Positions 27,538 through 36,154 of a DNA stretch of 64,000 bases are shown in pieces. Position 1 is the first letter of the stretch. The number at the start of each line of letters is the position of its first letter. This DNA comes from an uncultured bacterium (GTDB taxonomy: Bacteria > Nitrospirota > Thermodesulfovibrionia > Thermodesulfovibrionales > Dissulfurispiraceae). Location: the NCBI GenBank assembly GCA_937949555.1, contig CALEDV010000025.1, positions 1 to 64,000 on the forward strand, written 5' to 3'. Below the pieces are notes generated by a model. The model did not search any database and was not told the origin of the DNA. It saw only the letters and a list, made by a program, of their open reading frames with translations. The translations under genes and the position numbers were made by a program.

Positions 27538-27726
27538 CCAAAATTGCCATAGGGCATGTCTCAAGGCCTTTATACTGCCACAGGCTTTATTAAAGGGCCA
27601 TAGCTCATTCAGTCACTAGGAGGTGATTTTAATTGGCATTATTTCTGAAAGTCCAAAGGCCTTTTAAAAAGGTATGGCAATAAGGCCCTTTCAGCATGCC
27701 CTCTTAACCCTATCGGCAAATTTAAG
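27538..27726 (-). repeat. Dispersed MITE-like element, copy D2 (alternative core)
   Basis: Runs from CCCAAAATTGCC to TATCGGCAAATTT. Both ends match copies C and E, but the core (AGGGCCATAGCTCATTCAGTCAC...TTGGCATTAT) matches only copy A. With fragment D1 it fills most of the 463-nt gap before the tRNA gene. No protein is encoded. Confidence 0.75.
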
Positions 27727-27740
27727 GACGGGTTTGTAAA

Positions 27741-27770
27741 TTGCCTATTTGCATGTCCATTTGATAAGAT
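27741..27770 (+). promoter_or_regulatory. Candidate tRNA-Leu promoter
   Basis: TTGCCT (27741-27746) and TAAGAT (27765-27770) are 18 nt apart, placing the transcript start about 5 nt before the mature tRNA. Moderate match only. Confidence 0.4.
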
Positions 27771-27781
27771 AAAAAGCCTTA

Positions 27782-27863
27782 GCGAGAGTGGCGGAACTGG
27801 CAGACGCACCAGACTTAGGATCTGGCGGGTAACTCCGTAGGGGTTCAACTCCCCTCTCTCGCA
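27782..27863 (+). tRNA. tRNA-Leu (anticodon UAG)
   Basis: A full cloverleaf: acceptor GCGAGAG/CTCTCGC, anticodon stem CCAGA/TCTGG around loop CTTAGGA (anticodon TAG, reading CUA and other CUN codons), a long variable arm GGCGGGTAACTCCGT typical of class II tRNAs, and T-arm GGGGTTCAACTCCCC. Discriminator is A and CCA is not encoded. Confidence 0.97.
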
Positions 27864-27884
27864 CTTACATCAAGGGTCTTTTCT

Positions 27885-28868
27885 TTAGGCAATCCCCTGT
27901 TTGAGTATATCATGGAGGTGGATTATTCCCTTTACGCAGTAATTACTATCTGGCACCACAAGGGTAGTGATTGAGTTTTGCTCCATTAACCCTAAGGCTT
28001 TAACTGCAAGTTCCTCTTCGGATATAGTCTTTGGAGTCCTCGTCATTATCTCACCAACATTCATCTCAAAAAAATCCTTGCCCCATTTTTCAATGCCCCG
28101 TCTAACATCTCCGTCGGTGATTATTCCGAGTATTTTCCATGAATCATCGGTGATGACTGCAATGCCAAGACGTTTGGAAGATATCTCAACTACCGCTTGA
28201 GTGATTGTACTGTTTGGAGATACTATTGGGATTGCGTCTCCCCTGTGCATCAGATCAGCCACCTTTATGAAAAGCCTTTTGCCTATAGCCCCGCCAGGAT
28301 GTAGAAAGGCAAAATCCCTTTCCTGAAATCCCCTTTTTGACAACAGAGCCACAGCAAGGGCGTCACCCATAGCCATTGTAGCGGTTGTGGATGCTGTGGG
28401 TATCATATTTATATGACATGCCTCCTCCTTGACTGAAACATCAAGGCTTATATCCGATGCCTTGGCAAGGGTGGAGTTTGGGTTGCCTGTCAGGGAGATA
28501 AGGGTAAGGTTGAATCGTTTCAAGAAGGGTATTAATTCAATTATCTCCTTTGTCTCTCCACTGTTAGACAGAGCAATTATTATATCCTTTGATGTAACCA
28601 TGCCCAAATCACCATGGCTTGCCTCAGCAGGATGGAGAAAGAATGCAGGAGTGCCTGTAGATGCTAAGGTAGCGGCTATTTTCTTTGCTACAAGACCAGA
28701 CTTGCCCATACCTGTAACAACCACTCTCCCTTTGCTTTCGTATATCGTTTGAACGGCCCTTAGAAAACTCTCGTCAAGCCTGTCCCTTAAAGCGAGCACT
28801 GCTTCTGCCTCAGTCTGCAGCACCCTCTTGGCTGTATCAATTAAGTCTTTTTCTTTATCCAGTTCCAT
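27885..28868 (-). CDS. kdsD: Arabinose-5-phosphate isomerase (KDO pathway)
   Basis: KdsD/KpsF interconverts ribulose-5-phosphate and arabinose-5-phosphate, the first step to KDO for lipopolysaccharide. The SIS domain (about residues 35-170) has GMGKSGLVAKKIAATLASTGTPAFFLHPAEASHGDLGM and SNSGETKE. Two CBS domains follow (about 205-325, with LHPGGAIGKRL between). 327 residues is normal. It supports a Gram-negative cell envelope. Convergent with the tRNA; no other KDO gene is near. Confidence 0.93.
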   Translation of the reverse strand: MELDKEKDLIDTAKRVLQTEAEAVLALRDRLDESFLRAVQTIYESKGRVVVTGMGKSGLVAKKIAATLASTGTPAFFLHPAEASHGDLGMVTSKDIIIALSNSGETKEIIELIPFLKRFNLTLISLTGNPNSTLAKASDISLDVSVKEEACHINMIPTASTTATMAMGDALAVALLSKRGFQERDFAFLHPGGAIGKRLFIKVADLMHRGDAIPIVSPNSTITQAVVEISSKRLGIAVITDDSWKILGIITDGDVRRGIEKWGKDFFEMNVGEIMTRTPKTISEEELAVKALGLMEQNSITTLVVPDSNYCVKGIIHLHDILKQGIA

Positions 28869-29015
28869 TGGGCGACTCCTCTTAAAAAATTAAAGCTTAT
28901 TTTTGCTGATAACTACATTGCATCAAGGTAATAAGGTTAGGGAGCATTCCATTCTGTTTTATGCCCCTGTTACAACATTATGAGTTTAGCAAAGAAATTA
29001 TAAAAAGTCATTCCA

Positions 29016-29045
29016 TTGACACCTTAAATTTGCTTTAGTTAAAAT
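29016..29045 (+). promoter_or_regulatory. Promoter of the riboswitch-htpX transcript
   Basis: A perfect TTGACA (29016-29021) and TAAAAT (29040-29045) are 18 nt apart. The predicted transcript start (about 29052) coincides with the first base of the riboswitch closing stem, which strengthens both calls. Confidence 0.7.
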
Positions 29046-29051
29046 ACCTTA

Positions 29052-29149
29052 GTAAAGGGGAGTAGCAATGGGGCGGTAATCGTCAGTACGTCTCTTATGG
29101 AAAAGGGGCCGGTTCCGCCAATTAGAAATCTAATATGCAAGACCTTTAC
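29052..29149 (+). promoter_or_regulatory. Manganese riboswitch (yybP-ykoY family)
   Basis: The two near-invariant halves of the yybP-ykoY aptamer are present: AAAGGGGAGTAGC at 29054-29066 and TGCAAGACCTTTAC at 29136-29149. P1 pairs GTAAAGG (29052-29058) with CCTTTAC (29143-29149). GGCGG (29072-29076) pairs with CCGCC (29115-29119), and ATTAG-AAAT-CTAAT forms the second arm (29121-29134). These riboswitches sense Mn2+ and commonly control manganese exporters. Here the next gene is htpX, with no exporter visible. Confidence 0.92.
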
Positions 29150-29187
29150 CGCGAGGATATTCTAAATGTTCGTGGTAGAGGTTTTTT
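29143..29187 (+). terminator. Riboswitch-controlled intrinsic terminator
   Basis: CCTTTACC-GCGA (from 29143) pairs with TCG-T-GGTAGAGG (to 29181) and is followed by six T's (29182-29187). Its 5' arm is the same sequence as the 3' strand of aptamer stem P1, so aptamer folding and termination are mutually exclusive. That predicts an ON switch with Mn2+. A later hairpin, AGTCTA...TAGACT (29188-29218), precedes the htpX ribosome binding site. Confidence 0.8.
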
Positions 29188-29238
29188 AGTCTAAGGGGTT
29201 GCGGTAATTTCGTAGACTGAAAAAAAGGAGGTATAACT

Positions 29239-30090
29239 ATGAATGGTTTAAAGACAATGGTCTTGATGGTCACTTTAACATTGATGCTTGTAGGGTTTGG
29301 GGCAATACTCGGAGGGAAGTCAGGCATGACCATAGCCCTCATAATGGCCTTTGTCATGAACTTTATAACCTATTGGTTCAGCGACAAGATAGTGTTAAGG
29401 ATGTATGGGGCAAAGGAGGTCAGTGAGGCCGAGGCACCTCAACTCTACAGCATGGTGAGAAGGCTCTCGCAGCGGGCTGGATTACCTATGCCAAGGGTCT
29501 GCATTATGGAGGAGGACCAGCCCAATGCCTTTGCAACAGGCAGAAATCCAGAGCATGGCACAGTAGCAGTTACCACTGGCATTATGAGGATACTCTCAAA
29601 GGAAGAACTGGAGGGTGTCGTTGCCCATGAGCTGGCACATATAAAGAACAGGGATATCCTTGTAAGCACCATTGCTGCCACAATAGCAGGCGCTATAAGC
29701 TATCTCGCCCAGATGGCCCAATGGGCTGCTATCTTTGGCGGTAGAAGCAATGATGATGAGGGAGGCAGCAATCCTATTGCAGCCATTGTTATGATGATAG
29801 TGGGACCCATTGCTGCTATGCTTGTTCAGATGGCAATATCGAGGGCAAGGGAGTATGGAGCTGACGAGGGAGGAGCTCAGATATGCGGCAATCCAATGTA
29901 TCTTGCAAATGCATTAAAGAAGCTCCACATGGCTTCACAGCAGATTCCCCTGCAGGCAAACCCTGCCACATCGCACATGTTTATTGTTAACCCCTTAACA
30001 GGCGGAGGCATATTAAAGCTATTCAGCACCCATCCACCTATTGAGGAGAGGATCCACAGGCTTCAGGAGATGAGGATGGGTTATAGATAG
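29239..30090 (+). CDS. htpX: Membrane zinc metalloprotease HtpX
   Basis: HtpX is an M48-family inner-membrane protease that degrades misfolded membrane proteins, usually part of envelope-stress responses. The 283-residue protein has N-terminal helices (about residues 5-38), the zinc motif [10 protein letters not shown] (HExxH), two more helices (about 145-195) and the third ligand region [19 protein letters not shown] lies seven bases before the ATG. It is preceded by a Mn riboswitch and terminator, which is unusual for the gene. It appears monocistronic; a weak hairpin follows. Confidence 0.95.
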   Translation: MNGLKTMVLMVTLTLMLVGFGAILGGKSGMTIALIMAFVMNFITYWFSDKIVLRMYGAKEVSEAEAPQLYSMVRRLSQRAGLPMPRVCIMEEDQPNAFATGRNPEHGTVAVTTGIMRILSKEELEGVVAHELAHIKNRDILVSTIAATIAGAISYLAQMAQWAAIFGGRSNDDEGGSNPIAAIVMMIVGPIAAMLVQMAISRAREYGADEGGAQICGNPMYLANALKKLHMASQQIPLQANPATSHMFIVNPLTGGGILKLFSTHPPIEERIHRLQEMRMGYR

Positions 30091-30141
30091 TTCAATGGAT
30101 ACATTTTTGGGCAAGACAGTAGGTCACAAATTATTATTGTA

Positions 30142-30163
30142 AGAGGGGGAGTGTTTCTCCTCT
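30142..30163 (+). terminator. Weak hairpin after htpX
   Basis: AGAGG.. GAG and CTC..CTCT flank a TGTTT loop about 50 nt past the htpX stop. The stem is imperfect and there is no T-run. Confidence 0.3.
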
Positions 30164-30266
30164 CATTCTAAGGGGAGGTTCAGAGGGATTAGCTGGGGGC
30201 GCTATAGTCAATTGGTCAGGTTAAATTGGCAGGTAAACCTATTTAAAAAACTTTTAAGGATGGTTT

Positions 30267-30297
30267 TTAGCTTGTCAGCTTTTGACAAGGGGGCTAA
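30267..30297 (+). promoter_or_regulatory. Leader hairpin before purE
   Basis: TTAGC-TTGTC-agctttt-GACAA-gggg-GCTAA forms a 10-bp stem with a GGGG bulge, ending about 8 nt before the purE ribosome binding site (AAGGAGG). It might affect translation or transcript stability. It does not match a known riboswitch class that I recognise, and it is not a purine aptamer. Confidence 0.4.
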
Positions 30298-30318
30298 TAA
30301 TAGTAAGGAGGAGAAAAA

Positions 30319-30816
30319 ATGGAAAAGGCGCAGGTATTGATTCTTATGGGTAGTGACAGTGACCTGCCTGTTATGGAGAAGGCTGCAGAGGTGTTGCGGG
30401 ATATGGGAGTAAGCTATCACATGGATATATGCTCTGCCCATAGGCTTCCTGATAAGACTGCCGATTTAGCAAGGTCTGCAAGAGACAGGGGAATAGAGGT
30501 TGTTATTGCTGGTGCAGGCATGGCGGCCCATCTTGCTGGCGTTATTGCTGCTAATACTACACTGCCTGTTATAGGTGTTCCTTTGAAATCAGGCGCCTTA
30601 AAGGGAGTAGATGCCCTCTATAGCACTGTTCAGATGCCTCCAGGAATCCCTGTTGCAACGGTGGCTATTGATGGAGCAAAGAACGCAGCATATCTTGCCT
30701 GTTCAATATTGTCAATAAAATATCCATCTATGGTTGAGAAGCTTGATAATTTTAGGTCTGAGACAAGAGATGCCCTTCTTAGAAGATCTGAAGAGCTCAG
30801 GAAAAACAATCCTTGA
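30319..30816 (+). CDS. purE: 5-(Carboxyamino)imidazole ribonucleotide mutase
   Basis: Class I PurE moves the carboxyl of N5-CAIR to give CAIR in purine synthesis. The 165-residue protein has MGSDSDLPVMEKA, the active-site SAHR (ICSAHRLPD), AGAGMAAHLAGVIAA and GVPLKSGALKG, all diagnostic. AAGGAGG precedes the ATG. Its TGA overlaps the TTG start of cbiET (TTGA). No purK lies beside it; the neighbours are cobalamin genes. Confidence 0.95.
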   Translation: MEKAQVLILMGSDSDLPVMEKAAEVLRDMGVSYHMDICSAHRLPDKTADLARSARDRGIEVVIAGAGMAAHLAGVIAANTTLPVIGVPLKSGALKGVDALYSTVQMPPGIPVATVAIDGAKNAAYLACSILSIKYPSMVEKLDNFRSETRDALLRRSEELRKNNP

Positions 30817-32066
30817 TACACATCATCGGCATTGGCTATAAACCCCTACAGCCAAAGGCAAAGGGGCTTTTGCAGGATGCTAAGTACATCGTCACATCAC
30901 CAAGGCTCAAAGATGTCTTTGACTCCTATGACATAGCCCAAGATGTTCAACACAGGCTCGCCGTGATAGTCTCTGTTGATGAAACCATCGCATTTGTAAA
31001 GTCCCATCTTGATGAAGACATCGCCTTGCTCGCCTCAGGTGACCCCTTGTTTCACGGGATTGCAAGGAGGGTTATAAAAGAGTGCGGCGCAGGCAATGTG
31101 GAGATATACCCAGAGATATCATGTTTGCAGGCCGCCTTTTGCAAGATCAAAGAGCCCTGGGATGATGCCTTTCTAATAAGTCTCCATGGCGGTCTTGTTA
31201 ACTCCAAACACAGAAGTTACACCCCTGAAGACCTTCCTGCTCTCATCTTAAAACATCCAAAGATTGGGATCCTAACAGATCCAAAGAATAACCCCTCTGT
31301 TATAGCGAAGGCTTTGACAGGATACTCCTTTTCTGATTGCCTTACTATTCATGTATGCCAGAGGATTGGCTATGATGATGAGGAAATACTATCAGGCGCT
31401 CCTGTAAAAATGGCTAACAGACAATTCAAAGACCCAAATGTCGTGATTGTTGTTAGAAAAGGGGACAATTGCATCCCTGAGGGCAACAGAAGATCAGCCT
31501 GTTTATTAGGTCTTCAGGAGCCCGATATTGTCCACAAAGAGGGTCTCATTACAAAGGATGAGGTAAGGGCAGTGATTATGCATAAACTAAGGGTGCCAGA
31601 GACAGGGATTATGTGGGATATCGGGGCAGGCTCCGGCGCTGTATCCTTAGAGGTCGCCAACATGAGCAAAGGGCTCAGGGTCTATGCTGTTGAAAGGGAC
31701 ATCAATCAGTGCAGCATAATAAGGGAAAATATAGACCTGTTTAATCTCCACAACATTACCCTTATTGAAGGCACAGCCCCAGAGGCATTAGAAAGCTTGC
31801 CTTGTCCTGATAGGGTATTTATCGGTGGTAGCAATGGAAAATTAGAGAAAATAATGGATAGGGTAATGCAGAAGGCAGGAGATAAAATCGTCATAATCCT
31901 TTCGGCATCAATGGTAGAGACCCTTCATGAAGCCCTTAGGGTCTTCTCTATATACAAGTTGGCAATTGATTGCTCTCAAATAGCCGTATCAAGGCTGACT
32001 GCCCTGCCCAGGGGCAACTACTTCAAGTCCTTAAACCCTATTTTCATAGTAAGGGCAGAGAGATGA
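30813..32066 (+). CDS. cbiET: Cobalt-precorrin-6B/7 methyltransferase-decarboxylase fusion (CbiE-CbiT)
   Basis: A 417-residue fusion (CobL-type). The N-terminal half (about 1-200) is a tetrapyrrole methylase of the CbiE type, with IIGIGYKPL, LLASGDPLFHGI and ILTDPKNNP, which methylates C5. The C-terminal half (about 235-417) is CbiT, a class I SAM methyltransferase with MWDIGAGSGAVSLEVA, which methylates C15 and decarboxylates. The start is TTG overlapping the purE stop; its own stop overlaps cbiL (ATGA). It is part of corrin ring synthesis, relevant to the corrinoid proteins at 52-60 kb. Confidence 0.9.
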   Translation: MIHIIGIGYKPLQPKAKGLLQDAKYIVTSPRLKDVFDSYDIAQDVQHRLAVIVSVDETIAFVKSHLDEDIALLASGDPLFHGIARRVIKECGAGNVEIYPEISCLQAAFCKIKEPWDDAFLISLHGGLVNSKHRSYTPEDLPALILKHPKIGILTDPKNNPSVIAKALTGYSFSDCLTIHVCQRIGYDDEEILSGAPVKMANRQFKDPNVVIVVRKGDNCIPEGNRRSACLLGLQEPDIVHKEGLITKDEVRAVIMHKLRVPETGIMWDIGAGSGAVSLEVANMSKGLRVYAVERDINQCSIIRENIDLFNLHNITLIEGTAPEALESLPCPDRVFIGGSNGKLEKIMDRVMQKAGDKIVIILSASMVETLHEALRVFSIYKLAIDCSQIAVSRLTALPRGNYFKSLNPIFIVRAER

Positions 32067-32785
32067 GCAGTTATATTTTACACGCAATTGGCATTGGTCC
32101 AGGAGACCCAGAATTACTCACCCTGAAAGCAGTAAGACTACTAAAGGAGGCAAGGTGTGTTATAGTGCCAAAGGGCAAAGAGGAGGGCACAAGCCTTGCG
32201 CTTTCTATAGCAAGCGGCGCTGTAGATTTATCGGACAAAGAGATAGTAGAGGCGCACTTTCCAATGGTGAAGACCAGAGAAGAAGGTTTTATTGGAGAAT
32301 TAGATTCAAAGTGGGATCTTGCCGCTGATTCAATAGTAAGGGCTGTTAAAAGGTTTCATAATGTCGTATTTATTACCCTCGGTGACCCGTCCATTTATAG
32401 CACCTTTTATTATGTTTATGACAGAATCCTCAAGGAATTGCCTGAAATTAAGGTGTCCTTTGTGCCAGGCATTTCCTCAGTAAACACCGCTGCCTGTTCA
32501 GCCTCTGTGGCGTTGACTCTTGGTAGGGATAAGATGGCGCTTTTGCCTGCAACTTACACAAACGAGGAACTGTCTAAGATTATCAATCATTTTGACACCC
32601 TTGTTTTGATGAAAACCCACCGTGTGTTTGACCGAATAAGACAGTTCCTTGAGCAACACCATCTAATTGACAAGGCGATATATGTCTCCCATGCAGGCAT
32701 GGAGGATGAAAAGATATTCAGAGATATAAGACAGGTTAAGGAATCGGACCTGAATTATTTCTCGATTATTATCGTCAAACTTTGA
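32063..32785 (+). CDS. cbiL: Precorrin-2 C20-methyltransferase
   Basis: A 240-residue tetrapyrrole methylase that methylates C20 of (cobalt-)precorrin-2. IGIGPGDPELLTLKAVRLL near the start, VVFITLGDPSIYSTFYYV and FVPGISSVNTAA are the family signatures. The ATG at 32063 overlaps the cbiET stop; the track start 31 codons earlier lies inside cbiET and adds non-family sequence. Assigned CbiL rather than CobI because the neighbours suggest an anaerobic pathway, but this is inference. Confidence 0.92.
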   Translation: MSSYILHAIGIGPGDPELLTLKAVRLLKEARCVIVPKGKEEGTSLALSIASGAVDLSDKEIVEAHFPMVKTREEGFIGELDSKWDLAADSIVRAVKRFHNVVFITLGDPSIYSTFYYVYDRILKELPEIKVSFVPGISSVNTAACSASVALTLGRDKMALLPATYTNEELSKIINHFDTLVLMKTHRVFDRIRQFLEQHHLIDKAIYVSHAGMEDEKIFRDIRQVKESDLNYFSIIIVKL

Positions 32786-32789
32786 GTTA

Positions 32790-33563
32790 ATGGATAAGAC
32801 AAGATATATAAGGTGGTTCAATGCCTTTTGTGAAGGGTATTATGAACAACAGCAGGAGCATGACAGAAATTACAGGCTCAAACAGGAGCATACTTATCGG
32901 GTTTGTGATAATGTCTCAAGAATAACCTTATCCGAAAATGCCCCCAGTGATCTGAGCGAACTTGCTTGGCTTTGCGGGCTCTTTCACGACCTGGGAAGGT
33001 TCCCACAATACAGGCATTACAGGACCTTTAAAGACAGTTTATCTATCAATCATGGAGTTTTGTCCTCTCAGATAATCAGGGATTCTGCTATTGCAAAGGA
33101 TCTTGATAGCGCCCAGCTAAATATTGTTTCAGAGGCGGTCAAGTTTCACAATGCCTACAGGGTGCCCGATGAGTTAAGTGACCATGATACCCTCTTTTGT
33201 CTCCGTGCCCTTAGAGATGCCGATAAGATAGATATCTGGAAGGTGTTTATAGAATATTATGGGGCAGAGGCTATCGATAAGCCCTCTGCAGTAGGGTTAG
33301 GGCTATCAGAAGACCCCTTCTGCTCAGAGGAGGCAATAAGGGCTGTTTTACAGGAGAGACTCTTAAGTCTATCGGATGTAAAGACCCTCAATGATTTTAA
33401 ATTATTGCAGTTGTCCTGGGTCTTTGACCTGAATTTTAAAGAGTCCTACCGTATATTAAAGGAGAGGGATTACCTTAAGATGTATGGCAATTCCCTGCCT
33501 TCAGGGAATGATATTGTCAGTATGTTGAATTTCTTAGAGTCCTATGTTTCAAAACGAAGCTGA
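32790..33563 (+). CDS. HD-domain phosphohydrolase
   Basis: A 257-residue protein with an HD metal site: EHTYRVCDN (His about residue 35), LFHDLGRFPQ (the HD pair), VKFHNAYR and RDADKIDIW. HD proteins hydrolyse nucleotide or other phosphates; the substrate is unknown. It begins 4 nt after cbiL on the same strand, so it belongs to the purE-cbi unit and might act on a nucleotide or cobalamin-loop phosphate, which is inference from position only. No signal peptide. Confidence 0.8.
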   Translation: MDKTRYIRWFNAFCEGYYEQQQEHDRNYRLKQEHTYRVCDNVSRITLSENAPSDLSELAWLCGLFHDLGRFPQYRHYRTFKDSLSINHGVLSSQIIRDSAIAKDLDSAQLNIVSEAVKFHNAYRVPDELSDHDTLFCLRALRDADKIDIWKVFIEYYGAEAIDKPSAVGLGLSEDPFCSEEAIRAVLQERLLSLSDVKTLNDFKLLQLSWVFDLNFKESYRILKERDYLKMYGNSLPSGNDIVSMLNFLESYVSKRS

Positions 33564-33623
33564 TTCCTAACATATAACAGCTAATTTGACGCCTCTGTAA
33601 TCTTTTAGTAATATTTAACAGCT

Positions 33624-35324
33624 ATGAATGATAGTTGCATAATGAAAGCCCTCATAATCGATGATAGTCCTTTTGATCTAACCCTGATAACCAATTTAGT
33701 TAGGCAGACCTCTGAACTTGAGGTGATAGCATTTAGTTCTTCTTCTGATGCCCTCAGATGGTGCAGGTCAAAGGAGGTGGATTTAGTCATTGTTGACTGT
33801 CTAATGCCCTCTCCAAGTGGTATTGAATTTGTTTACCTTTTTAGGAAGATAAGAGGCAAGTCAGAGATACCCATCATCATGGTGACCGCCTCTGAGGAGA
33901 AGGAGATTAAGTATCAGGCGCTGGATATAGGGGTAAATTTTTTTGTCAAAAAGCCAATAGATACCATTGAGTTTTTTGTAATAATTAACAATGCTATATC
34001 TATGAGGATCAATCAAAGAAGGATTAAGGAGAGGGAGGCGCAATTAGCCGAATCCGAGGAAAAGTTTAGGGTCCTTGCAGAAAAGTTGCCAAATATAATA
34101 ATCCTTGTCAGGGATGGACAAATTATATATGCCAATGAGATCTGCGAAAAGACCATTGGGATTAAGAGAGAGGACCTATACGCTTGTCGATTGAGTGAAC
34201 TATCAAGGAGATACATCGCCCCAGAATCCTTAGAGGCTGTCAGGCATATAATACAATCACTGGAGACATCAAGGGAGATACCACCCCAAGAGATATCGCT
34301 ACACCTATCAGAGGGTAGAGAATTAATCGTTTTAATCTCATCGGCTCGACTTTACTACGGCGGCAAGCATGCTACTATATTTATTTGCACTGACATAACC
34401 CACCAGAAGGAGATTGAAAATGACCTCCGCGAGAGCAGGAGGAAGCTTACCACCCTTATCAACAACCTGCCTGGTATTGCCTTTCGACGGAAAAACGATA
34501 AGAACTGGAGTATGCAATACATGAGTGAAGGTTGTGTTGATATTTTAGGATACAAGCCAGAGGAGATTATAAATAATAACAATCTTGCTTACAACGACTT
34601 AATAGTCGAAACTGACAGAGAGTCGGTTTGGGAGCAGGTGCAGAAATCATTAAATGATCGCACCCACTATGTTATTGAGTACAAGGTCATAGACAAAAAG
34701 GGCAATGTAAAATGGCTTTGGGAAAAGGGTATCGGGGTCTATAGCGCTGACAACTCACTGATTGCCATAGAGGGGTTTATAATGGACATCACTGAGAGGA
34801 AGGAGTCAGAGAGGCGACTGCAACATCTTGCGCACTTTGACGCCCTTACAGGGCTTGCAAACCGAACCCTTTTCTTTGATCGTCTCCATCAGGCAATCCG
34901 TATGGCAAAAAGGGGTTCCTATCTCATTGCGCTTTTGTTTCTTGACCTTGATGGGTTTAAGGTTATTAATGACACCTATGGACATTATGCAGGCGATGCA
35001 ATATTGCAGGAAACCGCTAAGCGATTAATGGAAAATGTTAGAGAATCAGATACTATAGCGAGGATTGGTGGTGATGAATTTACAGTAATCCTCTCAAAAA
35101 TAGAAAACAAAAAAAGCGCCTCTGTTGTAGCCAGAAAAATTATAGATACCATTGCGCGCCCATATACAATAAATAATGTAACCTGTAGTATGAGTGTAAG
35201 CATTGGCATTAGTGTATACTGCCCTGACGGAGAAGATGTTGATACGCTTATTAAAAAAGCCGATATTGCAATGTACAGGGCAAAACAATTAGGGAAAAAC
35301 TGTTTTGAATTTTATAATAGATAA
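33624..35324 (+). CDS. REC-PAS-PAS-GGDEF diguanylate cyclase
   Basis: A 566-residue soluble response regulator. An N-terminal receiver (about 8-125) has LIIDDS, the phospho-Asp in VIVDCLMPSPSG, VTAS and KKP. Two PAS domains follow (about 145-270 and 280-395, the second ending in a PAC-like MDITERKESERRL). The GGDEF domain (about 405-566) has LDLDGFKVIND, RIGGDEF and the RESD inhibitory-site motif, so it should make c-di-GMP with product feedback. It lacks a membrane segment. The partner kinase is not adjacent. The start at 33624 has no strong ribosome binding site; the ATG at 33642 (MKALIIDD) is an alternative. Confidence 0.92.
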   Translation: MNDSCIMKALIIDDSPFDLTLITNLVRQTSELEVIAFSSSSDALRWCRSKEVDLVIVDCLMPSPSGIEFVYLFRKIRGKSEIPIIMVTASEEKEIKYQALDIGVNFFVKKPIDTIEFFVIINNAISMRINQRRIKEREAQLAESEEKFRVLAEKLPNIIILVRDGQIIYANEICEKTIGIKREDLYACRLSELSRRYIAPESLEAVRHIIQSLETSREIPPQEISLHLSEGRELIVLISSARLYYGGKHATIFICTDITHQKEIENDLRESRRKLTTLINNLPGIAFRRKNDKNWSMQYMSEGCVDILGYKPEEIINNNNLAYNDLIVETDRESVWEQVQKSLNDRTHYVIEYKVIDKKGNVKWLWEKGIGVYSADNSLIAIEGFIMDITERKESERRLQHLAHFDALTGLANRTLFFDRLHQAIRMAKRGSYLIALLFLDLDGFKVINDTYGHYAGDAILQETAKRLMENVRESDTIARIGGDEFTVILSKIENKKSASVVARKIIDTIARPYTINNVTCSMSVSIGISVYCPDGEDVDTLIKKADIAMYRAKQLGKNCFEFYNR

Positions 35325-35337
35325 CAGGAGGAATTTA

Positions 35338-35994
35338 ATGAAGTTTTTAGCCCTTACCCTATTAGTCTGTTTGTTAATCTTACCCCTAAAGGCATCAGAG
35401 GTCTTTGGGACAACCTCAGAAGAATTAGTAAAAAAACTTGAGTTAGAAAACTGGGAGGATCTATTTTACAAAAGGGGAGAATTGAAAAGATACAAGGAGG
35501 GCGACAGGTTTCGTACCCTTGTGGAGGTTGTTGAAAATAAAGGATTAGACTGGCATATAAGAATAAAAGGGATCCGTTTGTTGAGCAACACTCATAATGT
35601 TGCTGCTCCAGATATCTTGATTGGCATGCTCTATGATCCCTTTTTCAATCATGAATGCCCTGCCATAAAGTCTTCTGTGGCTGAGGCGTTAGGCAATTTT
35701 AAAAGGGACCACAGGGTGGTAGATGCCCTGCTTCATTCAATGAATGACGAGGAGATCCATGTTCGAGAGGCCTCTGTGGACTCCCTTGGCAAGATTGGCA
35801 ATAAGAAGGCTGTTCCTGCCCTTTTAAAGGTATTAAATGACAAGAGCGTAGCTATGAGGATAGCCGCTATAAGGGCACTTGGCAGGATAGGCGACCCCTC
35901 TGCAGTTGCCTCAATCCAGAGGATAGCAGTAAAAGATGTCAGTGAAGAAGTCAGGTCTGTTGCAGCAGATGTCATACATAGGTTGGGCAAATAG
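35338..35994 (+). CDS. Exported HEAT-repeat protein
   Basis: A 218-residue protein starting at an ATG with ideal AGGAGG spacing; the track start 33 nt earlier is wrong. A signal peptide (MKFLALTLLVCLLILPLKASE, cleavage probably near residue 20) leads to HEAT or PBS-lyase-type helical repeats (VVDALLHSMNDEE.., AVPALLKVLNDKSV.., AVASIQRIAVKDVS..), which mediate protein contacts. No catalytic motif. It follows the cyclase by 13 nt, probably co-transcribed. Specific role unknown. Confidence 0.8.
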   Translation: MKFLALTLLVCLLILPLKASEVFGTTSEELVKKLELENWEDLFYKRGELKRYKEGDRFRTLVEVVENKGLDWHIRIKGIRLLSNTHNVAAPDILIGMLYDPFFNHECPAIKSSVAEALGNFKRDHRVVDALLHSMNDEEIHVREASVDSLGKIGNKKAVPALLKVLNDKSVAMRIAAIRALGRIGDPSAVASIQRIAVKDVSEEVRSVAADVIHRLGK

Positions 35995-36154
35995 GGCATA
36001 AAAAATACAACGGTGCATCCTGATAGGTGGTAAAAATTTTTTTAATATGCTACTATACTGCAACTTTAATTCGTAACATATTGAAGGGGTTAAATAATTT
36101 TATCCCAAATCAAGGCGGATTATGAAAATTCAAATATACACAGGGGGGCTGATT

